From Clostridiaceae bacterium (GTDB taxonomy: Bacteria; Bacillota; Clostridia; Oscillospirales; Acutalibacteraceae), in the NCBI GenBank assembly GCA_016297645.1, contig JAEDGF010000023.1, positions 1 through 26,493 of the forward strand: a stretch of DNA of 26,493 bases, in the 5' to 3' direction. The notes beneath the pieces are model-generated. The model saw nothing but the letters and a program-made list of their open reading frames with translations, had not been told where the DNA came from and did not search any database. Every line of letters starts with the position of its first letter. Positions within the stretch are counted from its first letter, which is position 1. The translations under genes and the position numbers were made by a program. Shown here one piece after another: positions 1 through 8,214 of this stretch.

Positions 1-52
1 AGCGAAAATCAGCCGGTCAAAACCGACACGGGTTCAAGTCCCGTCAGCCTAT
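1..52 (+). tRNA. 3' part of a tRNA-like gene (5' part outside window)
   Basis: A good T arm is visible: stem ACGGG (28-32) and CCCGT (40-44) around the loop TTCAAGT (33-39), which fits the TTCRANY consensus. It is followed by a 7-nt stretch at 45-51 that would be the 3' acceptor strand. A small hairpin, CGGT-CAAA-ACCG (14-25), sits where a long variable arm would be, suggesting a type II tRNA (Leu, Ser or similar). No CCA is encoded and the apparent discriminator base is T52, which is unusual for Leu or Ser. The anticodon cannot be read safely because the 5' half is missing, so no isotype is assigned. Confidence 0.5.
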
Positions 53-71
53 GGAAAAAACATTAAAAAGG

Positions 72-120
72 CTGCTGTGTTTTCGGCAAAAATTGCCGAA
101 ACACACGGCTTTTATTTGTT
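72..120. terminator. Two-way intrinsic terminator
   Basis: A long hairpin with core CGGCAA/TTGCCG (84-98) is extended outwards by GTGTTT/AAACAC-type pairing with one bulge. T-rich sequence follows on the plus side (110-120) and the A-run at 55-69 gives a T-run on the minus side. It separates the plus-strand tRNA-like gene from the end of the minus-strand glycosidase at 112. Confidence 0.8.
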
Positions 121-1740
121 TCGCTTAAATATCGTACGCATTTTTTCCCAGTCCTTTTCCGTGAAGAACTCGGGGAAGAAGTACAGATCGGGTACGCCCG
201 TTTTTTCCGCCGCTTCGAAAATACGCATCTGCTCGTATGCGGTTCGCGCCGAAAAACCGTCGGTGTCGATAAGCACGCCGGGCATTACCGCCTGCGCCGT
301 TTTCGCTCTGTAACTCATTGCTGAAATGGGGTTGCGCAAGAACGGGTCGAAGTCGTGAATTCTGAACTGGTCGCAGAATTCGGAGAGGTAGGGGTGGCAC
401 GAGCTTGCGTTTATAAGCGCGTCCGGCTTTGCCAGCTTTGCATACTCATATATTGCGCCGAACAGGCGGTGCATAAGCTCCAACCCGGCAACGCCCTTTT
501 CGTATGTTACTGCGCCGCCCATACGGGGGTGGTTGTCCATAAAGTCTACTTTAAAGCCGTCGCAGTTGCAGCAGCCCTCGTCCGACGAAAGGAGATTGTA
601 GACCGCCTTTTTGAGCCGTGCAAGGTATTTCGGGTTGGTGGGGTCGGCGGAAAAGCGCTCGCCGTTGACGAAAATGCACTCGTCGTCCGGAAGTCCCTCG
701 GGACTCCAACATTTTATCCAAAGCAGAACGCGTCTGCCCTCTGCGTGGCGGCGGTCGGCGAACGATCTCAGGTCGCTCCATCTGTCCGTGTCGGGAGCAA
801 GCGTGCCGTACTGCTTCTGCCACTTGTCGTCAATTATGATTATGCCGGGGTCAATGCCGAGAGAGTTGATTTTTTTGCAAAACAGCTCGTAGTGCGCTTC
901 GTCCGCATAATCGGGGGCGTTGTCCGTTCCCTCACGGTCGCGCGTGGCGCACTGCTCGCCCCAGCCGCAGAATATGGGTTCGCTCCACCATGACGGAGCG
1001 TTTTCCGCAGGGATGTTTTTCTTGAAGCCGTAGTGTGAGTAGCTCCATTCCGAGTATTCTCTCCACACGGAATAGGCGTCGCCCGCGAAGCCGCACCAAA
1101 TGGTGGGGGCTTTCCATTCGTCCTTTATCTCGGTATATCCGCCGAGAGGAAGAACAAAGCGGCAGCCGTTTTCCTTCCAGCCGTTTCTCGGCGCGTCAAA
1201 AATGAAGCGCTGATAGTTCTGATTTCCGGCGCGCGTTGTCACGCCTATGCCGCACCACTCGTCGTTGTAGTCGTTGCAGAACGGGAAGCAGTACGGAGGG
1301 GGACATTCTCTGAGCGGCTCGATAACGCCTGCTGTACCCTCAATGAGCTTTAATGCGCTTTTCTCGTTGTCGCTCTGCGCGCCCGGGAGCATGAAGCCGG
1401 AAACCGCAAAATGCGAGCCGACCGAACCCTTGGGACCGCTGAAATATTCGATTCTGTCGGGCGTGCCGCCGCCCGTGATTTTTGTTGTGAAAACAAAGCC
1501 CTTGTCTATTACGCGTACGGTGTATTCCTTTTTGTCGAACGCGCCGCCCGTGCCGAACCATATCGCCTTGCTCTCGCCCTTTTCGATAAGCTTGACGGTT
1601 TCGCCCGAGTCGTCGTTGCCGTCGACGGGCATGGTGCTTTTTACGAAAAAGCGGAACAGGCGGAGTCCGTTTGAGTATACGGAAAAGCTGCTGTTGTGAA
1701 TGTGAAGCTCGTGGTTCCGGTCAATTATTATTCTGTGCAT
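112..1740 (-). CDS. Clan GH-D glycosidase (alpha-galactosidase/melibiase-like)
   Basis: This 542-aa protein has no signal peptide and is probably a cytoplasmic exo-acting alpha-glycosidase. An N-terminal beta-rich region (about 1-240) precedes a TIM-barrel part (about 250-540). The barrel carries IIIIDDKWQ (about 300-308), LLWIKCW (339-345) and GFKVDFMD (395-402), where D399 fits the nucleophile of the KxD motif of clan GH-D (GH27/GH36, with GH31 related). Candidate acid/base residues lie in IHDFDP (461-466) or IDTDGF (491-496). Length is shorter than classical GH36 (about 700 aa). The start ATG follows AGAGAGG at suitable spacing and a good promoter. It is transcribed divergently from the alpha-mannosidase, so joint use of host or plant oligosaccharides is inferred. 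The exact substrate is not determined. Confidence 0.75.
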   Translation of the reverse strand: MHRIIIDRNHELHIHNSSFSVYSNGLRLFRFFVKSTMPVDGNDDSGETVKLIEKGESKAIWFGTGGAFDKKEYTVRVIDKGFVFTTKITGGGTPDRIEYFSGPKGSVGSHFAVSGFMLPGAQSDNEKSALKLIEGTAGVIEPLRECPPPYCFPFCNDYNDEWCGIGVTTRAGNQNYQRFIFDAPRNGWKENGCRFVLPLGGYTEIKDEWKAPTIWCGFAGDAYSVWREYSEWSYSHYGFKKNIPAENAPSWWSEPIFCGWGEQCATRDREGTDNAPDYADEAHYELFCKKINSLGIDPGIIIIDDKWQKQYGTLAPDTDRWSDLRSFADRRHAEGRRVLLWIKCWSPEGLPDDECIFVNGERFSADPTNPKYLARLKKAVYNLLSSDEGCCNCDGFKVDFMDNHPRMGGAVTYEKGVAGLELMHRLFGAIYEYAKLAKPDALINASSCHPYLSEFCDQFRIHDFDPFLRNPISAMSYRAKTAQAVMPGVLIDTDGFSARTAYEQMRIFEAAEKTGVPDLYFFPEFFTEKDWEKMRTIFKRNK

Positions 1741-1773
1741 AGATTATCCTCTCTTTCCCCGTGGCTTTATTTC

Positions 1774-1803
1774 ATTCTAACATACCCCGCAAAGCGCGGT
1801 CAA
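1774..1803 (-). promoter_or_regulatory. Sigma-A promoter of the GH-D glycosidase
   Basis: Read on the minus strand, the -35 box is TTGACC (1803-1798), the spacer is 18 bp and the -10 box is TAGAAT (1779-1774). The first start codon lies about 33 nt downstream of the -10 box, with AGAGAGG as ribosome binding site. Confidence 0.7.
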
Positions 1804-1886
1804 CACCTTATAATGCAAAAAACGGCACTTTCGGTCAATAAACCGCTGTTTTTCGGCAGCGGAGAAAAAGAGTTTACAACGGCGGC

Positions 1887-2095
1887 ATGAGAGGGCGGAG
1901 AAGGCGACGGGGGAGAGAAAACGGACATTCGGTGACGGGATGGGAGAAGAAAACGGTGGAGGGGGTGACGCGCGGCGGCGAGAAAACGCGAATCAAACAA
2001 GTGACGGCGAAAAAGTACGACAGTAAGGGGTGCGGTGTGCGAAAAAAAGGCGGCAGGAGAGAAAAAAATGACGGAGCGTGTGACGCTGCGGCAGA
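1887..2095. repeat. Purine-rich degenerate tandem repeat
   Basis: The plus strand is strongly G+A rich. The word TGACG recurs at 1933, 1966, 2002, 2069 and 2081 (with CGACG at 1905), giving steps of 28, 33, 36 and 67 bp. The first units share a core reading GACG followed by GAGAAAACG or GAAGAAAACG. This looks like an eroded tandem repeat of about 30-36 bp; the units are too diverged to define a consensus by eye. Confidence 0.4.
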
Positions 2096-2170
2096 TAAAT
2101 TCGACCGAAACGGGAGTTCACCGTCACGGCGGCAGAAGTCTTGAAATTCGGCTGCGGTAAAACGCGCGGT

Positions 2171-2213
2171 CGGTTTTCGGTAGGTGCTGCAAAAATAAAA
2201 AACCGAAAAGCCG
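2171..2213. promoter_or_regulatory. Hairpin just upstream of the mannosidase promoter
   Basis: CGGTTTTCGGT (2171-2181) pairs with ACCGAAAAGCCG (2202-2213) with one bulged base and a 20-nt A-rich loop. It ends 10 bp before the -35 box. It could be an operator or simply a structured remnant; no regulator gene is nearby. Confidence 0.3.
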
Positions 2214-2222
2214 AAAAAAAAC

Positions 2223-2251
2223 TTGATTTTGCATTTATAAAATGGTACTAT
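2223..2251 (+). promoter_or_regulatory. Sigma-A promoter of the alpha-mannosidase
   Basis: The -35 box is TTGATT (2223-2228), the spacer is 17 bp and the -10 box is TACTAT (2246-2251), preceded by TGG as an extended -10 element. Predicted transcription starts near 2258, leaving a leader of about 100 nt before the ATG at 2362. Confidence 0.75.
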
Positions 2252-2361
2252 TTTTTCGAGTGTTCGGCTTTGCGTTTGCTTTATTCGGCCGCACAAAAAA
2301 GAGAAGAATTCTTATATATCGGAAAAGCCGAAAAGGCGTATCCGGCAGAGGAGGAAAATAA

Positions 2362-4845
2362 ATGTCCGAAACCCCGAAAATTCACCTTATAGGTAACGCT
2401 CACCTTGACCCCATCTGGCTCTGGCGCTGGCAGGAGGGCTGCGGCGAAGTATTGCAGACATTCAGAAGCGCGCTTGACAGACTAAACGAATATCCCGACT
2501 TTGTGTTCACTTGTTCGTCCGCGGCGTACTACAAGTGGGTGGAGGATATCGCGCCCGATATGTTTGACGAAATTCGGCAGAGAGTCAAGGAGGGACGCTG
2601 GGTTCCCGTCAACGGCTGGTGGGTGCAGCCCGACTGCAATATGCCCTCAGGTGAAAGCTTTGCCCGTCAGGCGCTCTATTCACAGCTTTATTACTATGAA
2701 AAATTCGGCAGAATATGCAAAACTGCTTACAATGTCGATTCGTTCGGTCACTCCGGAATGCTTCCGCAGCTTATCAAAAAGGGCGGAATGAATGCGTATG
2801 TCATGATGCGTCCCGGCGACCACGAAAACGCCGATGTCCCCGACGCATTTATGTGGAGAAGCCTTGACGGAACCGAGATACCAACCTTTAAGATCCCTGA
2901 CGAGTGCGGCTACGGTTCCGGCGATATCGAAAGCTTTGAACGGTCGCGCAAGAATACCGAAAAGAAGATAGATCTCCATTCGCGCGGCATGATGCTCTTT
3001 TACGGCGTCGGCAACCACGGCGGCGGACCTACCCGCGGACTTATCGAGCATATCGAAAAGGAATTAAAGCAGGAGGGCTACCATGAAATGCTGTTTTCAA
3101 GCCCCGACGCGTTTTTCGAGTCGCTCTGCCTTGAAAAAGTCGAGCTGCCCGTGTGGACGGACGACTTGCAGCACCACGCAAGCGGCTGCTACTCGGCTAC
3201 AAGCATGGTCAAGAAGCTGAACCGCACGCTTGAAAATTCCCTCTACGGTTCGGAGGCGTTTGCCTGCGTTGCATCAAAGCTCGCCGGAATGAAAGACAAG
3301 ACCGAGGACTTCAAAGAAGCATGGCGCGATGTCTGTTTTAACCAGTTCCACGATATTCTGTGCGGCTGCTCGATAATGGAGGCGTATGATGATGTCAACG
3401 CTTCGATGGGACACGCATTGACAATTTCGGACAGAATTCAAAACGAGGCGTTCCTGCGTATCGCCCGTATGATAGATACATGGGTTGATGGCGTTTCCGA
3501 CCCCGTGTGCGAAGTGAGAAACCACTCCGCAGGCAAGTTCCCCCGTCCGATAGTCGTGTTCAATCCTCTGTCGTTCCCCGTAAAGGTGCCTGTTCGCACT
3601 TACGATCCGTCCAAGGCGGTGACGAATGCCGACGGCGAGCCGGTCGTGTTCAGCAATGTCCGCTCGTCCCGCTCGAATGATACTCACCTCGATACCGTTT
3701 TCCTTGCCGATGTTCCCGCGCTCGGCTACGCCGTATATTGGCTCACCGGACTTTGGGGACGCGACAACGAGCCTGAGTCCTGCCCCGAGTCCGACGCGCA
3801 CGCCGAGGGCTTCACGATGGAGAACAAATATTTCTCCGTCACCTTCGACAAGACCTCCGGCACAATAATTTCCCTTATAGATAAGCGTTCCGGTTACGAC
3901 TACGCTTCGTCCGAAAAGCCCGTTGCCGTGCCCACCGTTATCCGTGACGACAAAACGGATACATGGGCGCACCGCGTGTTTACCTTCCATAATGTGATAG
4001 GCGCTATGAAGCACGAAAAGACCGAGCTTATCGAATCCGGCAGAGCGAGAAGCGTTATAAGAACGACGCACTCGTTCGGCAATTCCTATCTTATTCAGGA
4101 TTTCATTCTCGGCGCCGGGCAGAAAACGCTCAGAGTGAAGTGCAAGGCGCTGTGGGCGGAGAAATTCTCGCTGCTTAAAATGAGCTTCCCGGTTTCGGGC
4201 AGCGACCACATAAACACCTATGAGATTCCCGCGGGCTTCATAAAGCGTCCGGTAAACGGCGAGGAGGAGCCTGCCGGTAAGTGGGGTGCGATAACCTTCA
4301 CCGACGGCGCGAGAAGAACGCTTGCCGTTATAAACGACTCAAAGTATTCGTACGACTGCCCCGGTAACGATCTGCGCCTTACGGCTATCAGAAATGTTAT
4401 TTTCGCCGACCACTATTCACATAGACCGGCTGCGAACTTCAACTTCACGGACGAGGGTATGCAGCGGTTTGAATACGGTGTGTTCGTCTGTGACGGAGAA
4501 GCAAGCGTCAGTGAGGTCGAAAACGAAGCGGTCATGTTCAATGTCCGTCCCACCGCAGTCCCCGAGAGCTTCCACAAGGGAACGCTGCCTCTTAAAGACG
4601 GCTTTATAAAGGTATCTGCCGACAACATAATCATGTCCGCGTTCAAATACTGCGAGGACGGCTCGGGTGACCTTATCATGCGCTTTACCGAAATGCGCGG
4701 CGAAAAGACCGACGCAGTTATCGAGTGCGCAATTTTCGGCGCTTCGATAAATGCCCGTTTCGGCGCGAACGAGATAAAGACCTTCCGCGCTGCGTCCGAC
4801 GGCAGTGTTCGCGAAACGAATTTCCTCGAAGGCATTGTCGAGTAA
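2362..4845 (+). CDS. Alpha-mannosidase, glycoside hydrolase family 38
   Basis: This 827-aa protein would hydrolyse alpha-linked mannose residues from oligosaccharides in the cytoplasm; no signal peptide is present. The N-terminal GH38 domain shows NAHLDPIWLW (12-21), whose H14 and D16 fit the zinc ligands. NVDSFGH (124-130) contains the expected nucleophile D126, and FNQFHDIL (326-333) supplies H330 as a further ligand. The middle domain and beta-rich C-terminal domains follow from about residue 340. The length is typical of short bacterial GH38 enzymes. AGGAGG (2349-2354) lies 7 nt before the ATG and decides the start. The gene is alone in its transcript, ends before a two-way terminator, and is divergent from the GH-D glycosidase. 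Linkage preference cannot be read from the sequence. Confidence 0.93.
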   Translation: MSETPKIHLIGNAHLDPIWLWRWQEGCGEVLQTFRSALDRLNEYPDFVFTCSSAAYYKWVEDIAPDMFDEIRQRVKEGRWVPVNGWWVQPDCNMPSGESFARQALYSQLYYYEKFGRICKTAYNVDSFGHSGMLPQLIKKGGMNAYVMMRPGDHENADVPDAFMWRSLDGTEIPTFKIPDECGYGSGDIESFERSRKNTEKKIDLHSRGMMLFYGVGNHGGGPTRGLIEHIEKELKQEGYHEMLFSSPDAFFESLCLEKVELPVWTDDLQHHASGCYSATSMVKKLNRTLENSLYGSEAFACVASKLAGMKDKTEDFKEAWRDVCFNQFHDILCGCSIMEAYDDVNASMGHALTISDRIQNEAFLRIARMIDTWVDGVSDPVCEVRNHSAGKFPRPIVVFNPLSFPVKVPVRTYDPSKAVTNADGEPVVFSNVRSSRSNDTHLDTVFLADVPALGYAVYWLTGLWGRDNEPESCPESDAHAEGFTMENKYFSVTFDKTSGTIISLIDKRSGYDYASSEKPVAVPTVIRDDKTDTWAHRVFTFHNVIGAMKHEKTELIESGRARSVIRTTHSFGNSYLIQDFILGAGQKTLRVKCKALWAEKFSLLKMSFPVSGSDHINTYEIPAGFIKRPVNGEEEPAGKWGAITFTDGARRTLAVINDSKYSYDCPGNDLRLTAIRNVIFADHYSHRPAANFNFTDEGMQRFEYGVFVCDGEASVSEVENEAVMFNVRPTAVPESFHKGTLPLKDGFIKVSADNIIMSAFKYCEDGSGDLIMRFTEMRGEKTDAVIECAIFGASINARFGANEIKTFRAASDGSVRETNFLEGIVE

Positions 4846-4912
4846 AATTTTTCACGGCAGTCCGCCGCCGCGTGTCGGAAACGGCTGAACGGACACCCGG
4901 CAGCGACACAGG

Positions 4913-4952
4913 AAAAATAAAAACAGCCCGGTCATGTTTTGAACCGGACTTT
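4913..4952 (-). terminator. Probable minus-strand terminator after trkH
   Basis: Arms AGCCCGGT (4925-4932) and ACCGGACT (4943-4950) pair with one mismatch around a 10-nt loop. On the minus strand the hairpin is followed by GTTTTTATTTTT. It lies beyond the stronger two-way terminator at 5005-5052 and may be a backup. Confidence 0.55.
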
Positions 4953-5004
4953 CAAAAAAATCCGACGCGAGCGTTGAGCCGACTGCCGGTAAAACGAATA
5001 AAAA

Positions 5005-5052
5005 ACAGGGGTATGCAGGAACCGGGTTCTTAACATATCCCTGTAATTTTTT
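5005..5052. terminator. Two-way terminator between mannosidase and trkH
   Basis: ACAGGGGTATG (5005-5015) pairs with CATATCCCTGT (5034-5044) with one mismatch. The loop itself contains the small palindrome GAACCGGGTTC. T-runs follow on both strands (5047-5052 on plus; complement of 4999-5004 on minus), fitting the convergent gene ends. Confidence 0.85.
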
Positions 5053-5084
5053 ATCGGTGTGCAGACTCGGCTGCACGGTGCTTT

Positions 5085-6527
5085 TTATTTTCTCTTTGAC
5101 CATGTGGAGGGCGCTGCGGCAAGGAGTATCGGGAAAATTTCAAGTCTGCCGAGCAGCATGGCAACGGACAGTATGAATGTCGAAAACGGCGAGTAGAGCG
5201 AAAAATTCTCGATTGGTCCGACTTTTGAAAGTCCCGGTCCTATGTTGTTGAAGCATGATGCGACCGCAGTGAAGTTCGTTTCAAGGTCAAAGCCGTCCGC
5301 GCTTACGGCAAGGAATATCGCGAAAAAGCAGATAGTGTACACGGCAAGATAGCTGCCGGTGTTGGAAACGGTGGATTCGTCGAGCGGTTTGCCCTCAAAT
5401 CTGATAACGCGCACGCTCCTGGGGTGGAGCAGTTTTATAAACTCGCGCTTTATCATCTTGAACAGAATGATAACACGCGTGACCTTGAAGCCGCCGCCGG
5501 TTGACCCGGCGCACGCGCCTATGAACATGAGTATAACGAGTACGGTTTTTGAAAGTGACGGCCACAGGTCGAAGTTCTCCGTCGTGTAGCCCGTTGTGGT
5601 TATTATCGAAGAAACCTGAAACGCCGCGTCGCGCAGCGCCTTGCCGAAGCCGATGTCCGATGAAAAGATATTTGCGGTTATTATTCCCGTTGAAATGCCG
5701 ACTATGGCGAAATATGTCCGCATCTCCGTACTTCTTATGGCTGATTTGAACCGCTTGATAAGAATAAGATAGTATATGTTGAAGTTTACTCCGAACAGGA
5801 GCATGAAAACGGTTATCACCCACTGAATATAGGGGCTGTATGAGGCGACACTGTCGCTTTTTATGCCGAAGCCGCCGGTGCCTGCCGTGCCGAACGAGTG
5901 GATAACCGATTCGAAAAGCGGCATTCCGCCCAAACGGAGGAGTATGATAAGCACGAGCGTCAGAACGACATATATAATGTAGAGCAGCCGCGCGGTGTCC
6001 TTTGCTTTGGGGACGAGCTTACCGACGATGGGGCCGGGCATTTCGGCTCTCATTATGTGCAGCGAGCGGTCGGAGAAGTTCGTGAACATCATAACGAACA
6101 CGATAACGCCCATGCCGCCTATCCAGTGCGTGAAGCTGCGCCAGAACAGCAGCCCCTTGCTCATGGCCTCCACATTGGGGAGAATGGACGCGCCCGTTGT
6201 AGTGAATCCGCTTACGGTTTCGAAAAATGCGTCGATGAATGACGGTATCTCGCCGGCGAGATAAAATGGGAGTGCGCCGACAAGCGATGCTGCAATCCAT
6301 GTGAGCGCCACTATCGCAAAGCCCTCTTTTGCAAATATGACATGATTTTTAGTGCGGCACAAAAAAGTGAGCAGCGCACCGGAAACGAGAGAAATTCCTA
6401 TCGTTATAAGAAACGGGACGACCGTGTTTTCTCTGTAATAGAGTGCGCAGGCAGTCGGGAGCAGCAGCAGCGCCGCCAGCGCGAGGAGGATCTTTCCGAT
6501 AACGGAAAATACCATTTTACGGTTCAT
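5085..6527 (-). CDS. trkH: TrkH/KtrB-family potassium uptake channel subunit
   Basis: This 480-aa integral membrane protein is the K+-conducting subunit of a Trk/Ktr uptake system. Its sequence is hydrophobic throughout with about eight to ten membrane helices. The four pore-loop motifs of the family are visible in order: TTTGAS (109-114), GTGGFG (216-221), TTTGYT (310-315) and NNIGPG (427-432), each with the selectivity-filter glycine. GSTGGGFK (341-348) fits the family's conserved loop in the third repeat. The start ATG is preceded by AAGGAGG, which overlaps the stop codon of trkA; the genes are 12 nt apart, so translation is coupled. The partner is the gating protein encoded just upstream. 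Length is normal for the family. Confidence 0.93.
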   Translation of the reverse strand: MNRKMVFSVIGKILLALAALLLLPTACALYYRENTVVPFLITIGISLVSGALLTFLCRTKNHVIFAKEGFAIVALTWIAASLVGALPFYLAGEIPSFIDAFFETVSGFTTTGASILPNVEAMSKGLLFWRSFTHWIGGMGVIVFVMMFTNFSDRSLHIMRAEMPGPIVGKLVPKAKDTARLLYIIYVVLTLVLIILLRLGGMPLFESVIHSFGTAGTGGFGIKSDSVASYSPYIQWVITVFMLLFGVNFNIYYLILIKRFKSAIRSTEMRTYFAIVGISTGIITANIFSSDIGFGKALRDAAFQVSSIITTTGYTTENFDLWPSLSKTVLVILMFIGACAGSTGGGFKVTRVIILFKMIKREFIKLLHPRSVRVIRFEGKPLDESTVSNTGSYLAVYTICFFAIFLAVSADGFDLETNFTAVASCFNNIGPGLSKVGPIENFSLYSPFSTFILSVAMLLGRLEIFPILLAAAPSTWSKRK

Positions 6528-6539
6528 TAAGGCTCCTCC

Positions 6540-7901
6540 TTAAAGCAGAATATCCGACAGGTCGGTGAGGTGAAGCTCGTCTGCGATAACAACAACTCTG
6601 TCGCCTGCGCGTATCTCGTCGTTTCCGGTAGGAATAACGGATTTCTTGCCGCGTATGATTCCGCCGATAAGAATATTTTTGCGCAGCGAGAGGTCCTTCA
6701 ACGGCTTTCCGCGCACCGGGAAATCGGGCGTTACGGTGAATTCAACCGCTTCGGCGGAGCCGTCCATGAGCTTGTAGAGCGTTTCAACATGGCTGCCCTC
6801 CGCATTTTCAAGCATACGGGCATAGCGGACTATGACCTCGCTCATCATGTGCTTTGGCGACACGACACAGTCCAGACCGAGCTTTTCGGCAATCTGCGCA
6901 AGTCCGCCGCTGTTGACCTTTGCCACTATCTTCGGTACATTTTTAGACGCTGCAAGGAATGAGAACAGGATGTTTTCCTCGTCTATTCCCGTGAGCGCAA
7001 CGAAAGCATCGGTGGATTCTATTCCCTCCTGTTTGAGGACATCGTGCTCCGCGCCGTTGGCGTTTACGACAGGAACGCCGGGCGGCAGAATTTTGGCAAG
7101 CTCAACGCATTTTTCGTGGTTCTGCTCGATTATTTTGACCGAAATACCCGCGCCGTAGAGCCTTTTTGCAAGGTAGTACGCCGTACGCGAGCCGCCGAGT
7201 ATCATTATGCTTCGCGTGTGTTTTTGCGTAAGACGCAGGCTTTTCAGGAGCTTCTGCGTTTCCTGCGGAGAGGCGGTCAAGCCTATCTTGTCGCCGCTTT
7301 GCAGTACGAAATTGCCGTCAGGGATGAACACATCTCCGCCGCGCTGCACTACGCACACCAAGAAGGTGCATTTGTATTTTCCGCGCAGCTCGCACAGCTT
7401 CTGTCCGTCAAGCGGAGAGCCGGGCTTTATGCGAAGCTCCGCCATTTCAAAGCTGTTGCTCGAAAAGGTTTCTATTTTGACGGATGACGGCAGATCGAGC
7501 ATATTGAAAAGCTCGCGCGCCGTAATGGCATCGGGGTTTATGACCAGCGAAAGCTCCATTTTTTCGCGAATAAAGCTCTTTTCTTTGTCGTTATATTCCG
7601 CCTTGCGTATTCTTGCAACCGTGTGCTTCGCGCCGAGTTTTCTTGCAAAGAAGCAGCTTATCATGTTCAGCTCGTCCGAATCGGTCACGGCGATAAAAAT
7701 GTCCGCCTTGTCCGCATCCGCCTCCGCAAGCGTTTCGTATGCAGCCGCACTGCCCGTAACGCCCCTCACATCGAAGGTCGTTGTGGCTTTTTCGATTACC
7801 GCCTGCGAGATGTCCACGGCGGTTATGTCGTGTCCCTCGCTTAAAAGACTTTCTATGAGGACCATGCCGATTTTGCCGCAGCCTGCAACAATTATGTCCA
7901 T
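6540..7901 (-). CDS. trkA: TrkA, cytosolic RCK gating subunit of the potassium system
   Basis: This 453-aa soluble protein binds nucleotides and gates TrkH. It contains two tandem RCK units. The first Rossmann fold has GCGKIG (7-12) and the acidic end of strand 2 at D30, and is followed by a TrkA-C domain (about 140-218). The second unit starts at ILGGSRTAYYLA (234-245) and has its own TrkA-C domain (about 370-453). The second glycine motif is degenerate compared with GxGxxG, so nucleotide binding may differ between halves. The double-length form matches classical TrkA rather than the single-unit KtrA. A ribosome binding site, AAAGGAGA, lies about 12 nt before the ATG. It is the first gene of a two-gene operon with trkH. 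Confidence 0.93.
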   Translation of the reverse strand: MDIIVAGCGKIGMVLIESLLSEGHDITAVDISQAVIEKATTTFDVRGVTGSAAAYETLAEADADKADIFIAVTDSDELNMISCFFARKLGAKHTVARIRKAEYNDKEKSFIREKMELSLVINPDAITARELFNMLDLPSSVKIETFSSNSFEMAELRIKPGSPLDGQKLCELRGKYKCTFLVCVVQRGGDVFIPDGNFVLQSGDKIGLTASPQETQKLLKSLRLTQKHTRSIMILGGSRTAYYLAKRLYGAGISVKIIEQNHEKCVELAKILPPGVPVVNANGAEHDVLKQEGIESTDAFVALTGIDEENILFSFLAASKNVPKIVAKVNSGGLAQIAEKLGLDCVVSPKHMMSEVIVRYARMLENAEGSHVETLYKLMDGSAEAVEFTVTPDFPVRGKPLKDLSLRKNILIGGIIRGKKSVIPTGNDEIRAGDRVVVIADELHLTDLSDILL

Positions 7902-7941
7902 GTAAAAAAAGTTCTCCTTTGTAAACAGTGCTTTTTATCGG

Positions 7942-7970
7942 ATTATACACCAACGCTTTTTTTATTTCTA
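7942..7970 (-). promoter_or_regulatory. Promoter of the trkA-trkH operon
   Basis: On the minus strand a perfect -10 box TATAAT (7947-7942) is preceded by GGTG. A weak -35 box TAGAAA (7970-7965, four of six consensus bases) lies 17 bp upstream. The leader before the trkA ATG is about 35 nt. Confidence 0.6.
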
Positions 7971-8052
7971 CTGTTATGCGTAAAAATTATTTTCATTCGC
8001 CGAAAATTTTTATTGTTTTCCGTCAAAAAAGCTCCGTCCGCCGAAAAACATC

Positions 8053-8081
8053 TTGAATGACAAACGCGGATGTAGTACAAT
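8053..8081 (+). promoter_or_regulatory. Promoter of the dockerin-CHAP gene
   Basis: TTGAAT (8053-8058), 17-bp spacer and TACAAT (8076-8081). The predicted leader of about 127 nt contains an imperfect hairpin (GGAGGATATTTTTT against AAAAAACTTCC, 8109-8138) followed by a T8 run at 8146-8153, which could act as a weak attenuator. A second, weaker -10 candidate (TTTAAT, 8165-8170, with TGG before it) lies closer to the gene. Confidence 0.6.
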
Positions 8082-8214
8082 GGCAATATAGCTTCCGGTT
8101 TTACAACGGAGGATATTTTTTCGGTAAAAAACTTCCTTTTAAGTTTTTTTTACGCGAAGTGTGGTTTAATTTATTTGCCAATACGGAAAAAAGATTTTAC
8201 GGCAGGTGTTCGTT

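Larger units (their letters stand above)
1741..2361. other. Divergent intergenic region, no gene seen
   Basis: These 621 bp separate the two glycosidase genes. They hold the minus promoter (1774-1803), a purine-rich stretch with degenerate repeats (about 1887-2095), a hairpin (2171-2213) and the plus promoter (2223-2251). Open frames exist on both strands, but their products are extreme in composition (Arg/Gly/Lys-rich one way, Pro/Ser/Phe-rich the other) and none has a convincing start, so I call no gene. Confidence 0.6.

Noticed and set aside
355..993. Long plus-strand open frame inside the GH-D glycosidase
   Set aside because: It lies antisense to a gene with clear motifs and has no ribosome binding site or family features; it is a codon-bias shadow.
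1874..2296. 140-codon minus-strand frame in the divergent intergenic region
   Set aside because: The frame is open because of the purine/pyrimidine strand bias; product is Pro/Ser/Phe-rich and has no good ribosome binding site.
3274..4209. 311-codon minus-strand frame inside the alpha-mannosidase
   Set aside because: Antisense to a well-supported GH38 gene, product low in recognisable motifs and without a start signal.
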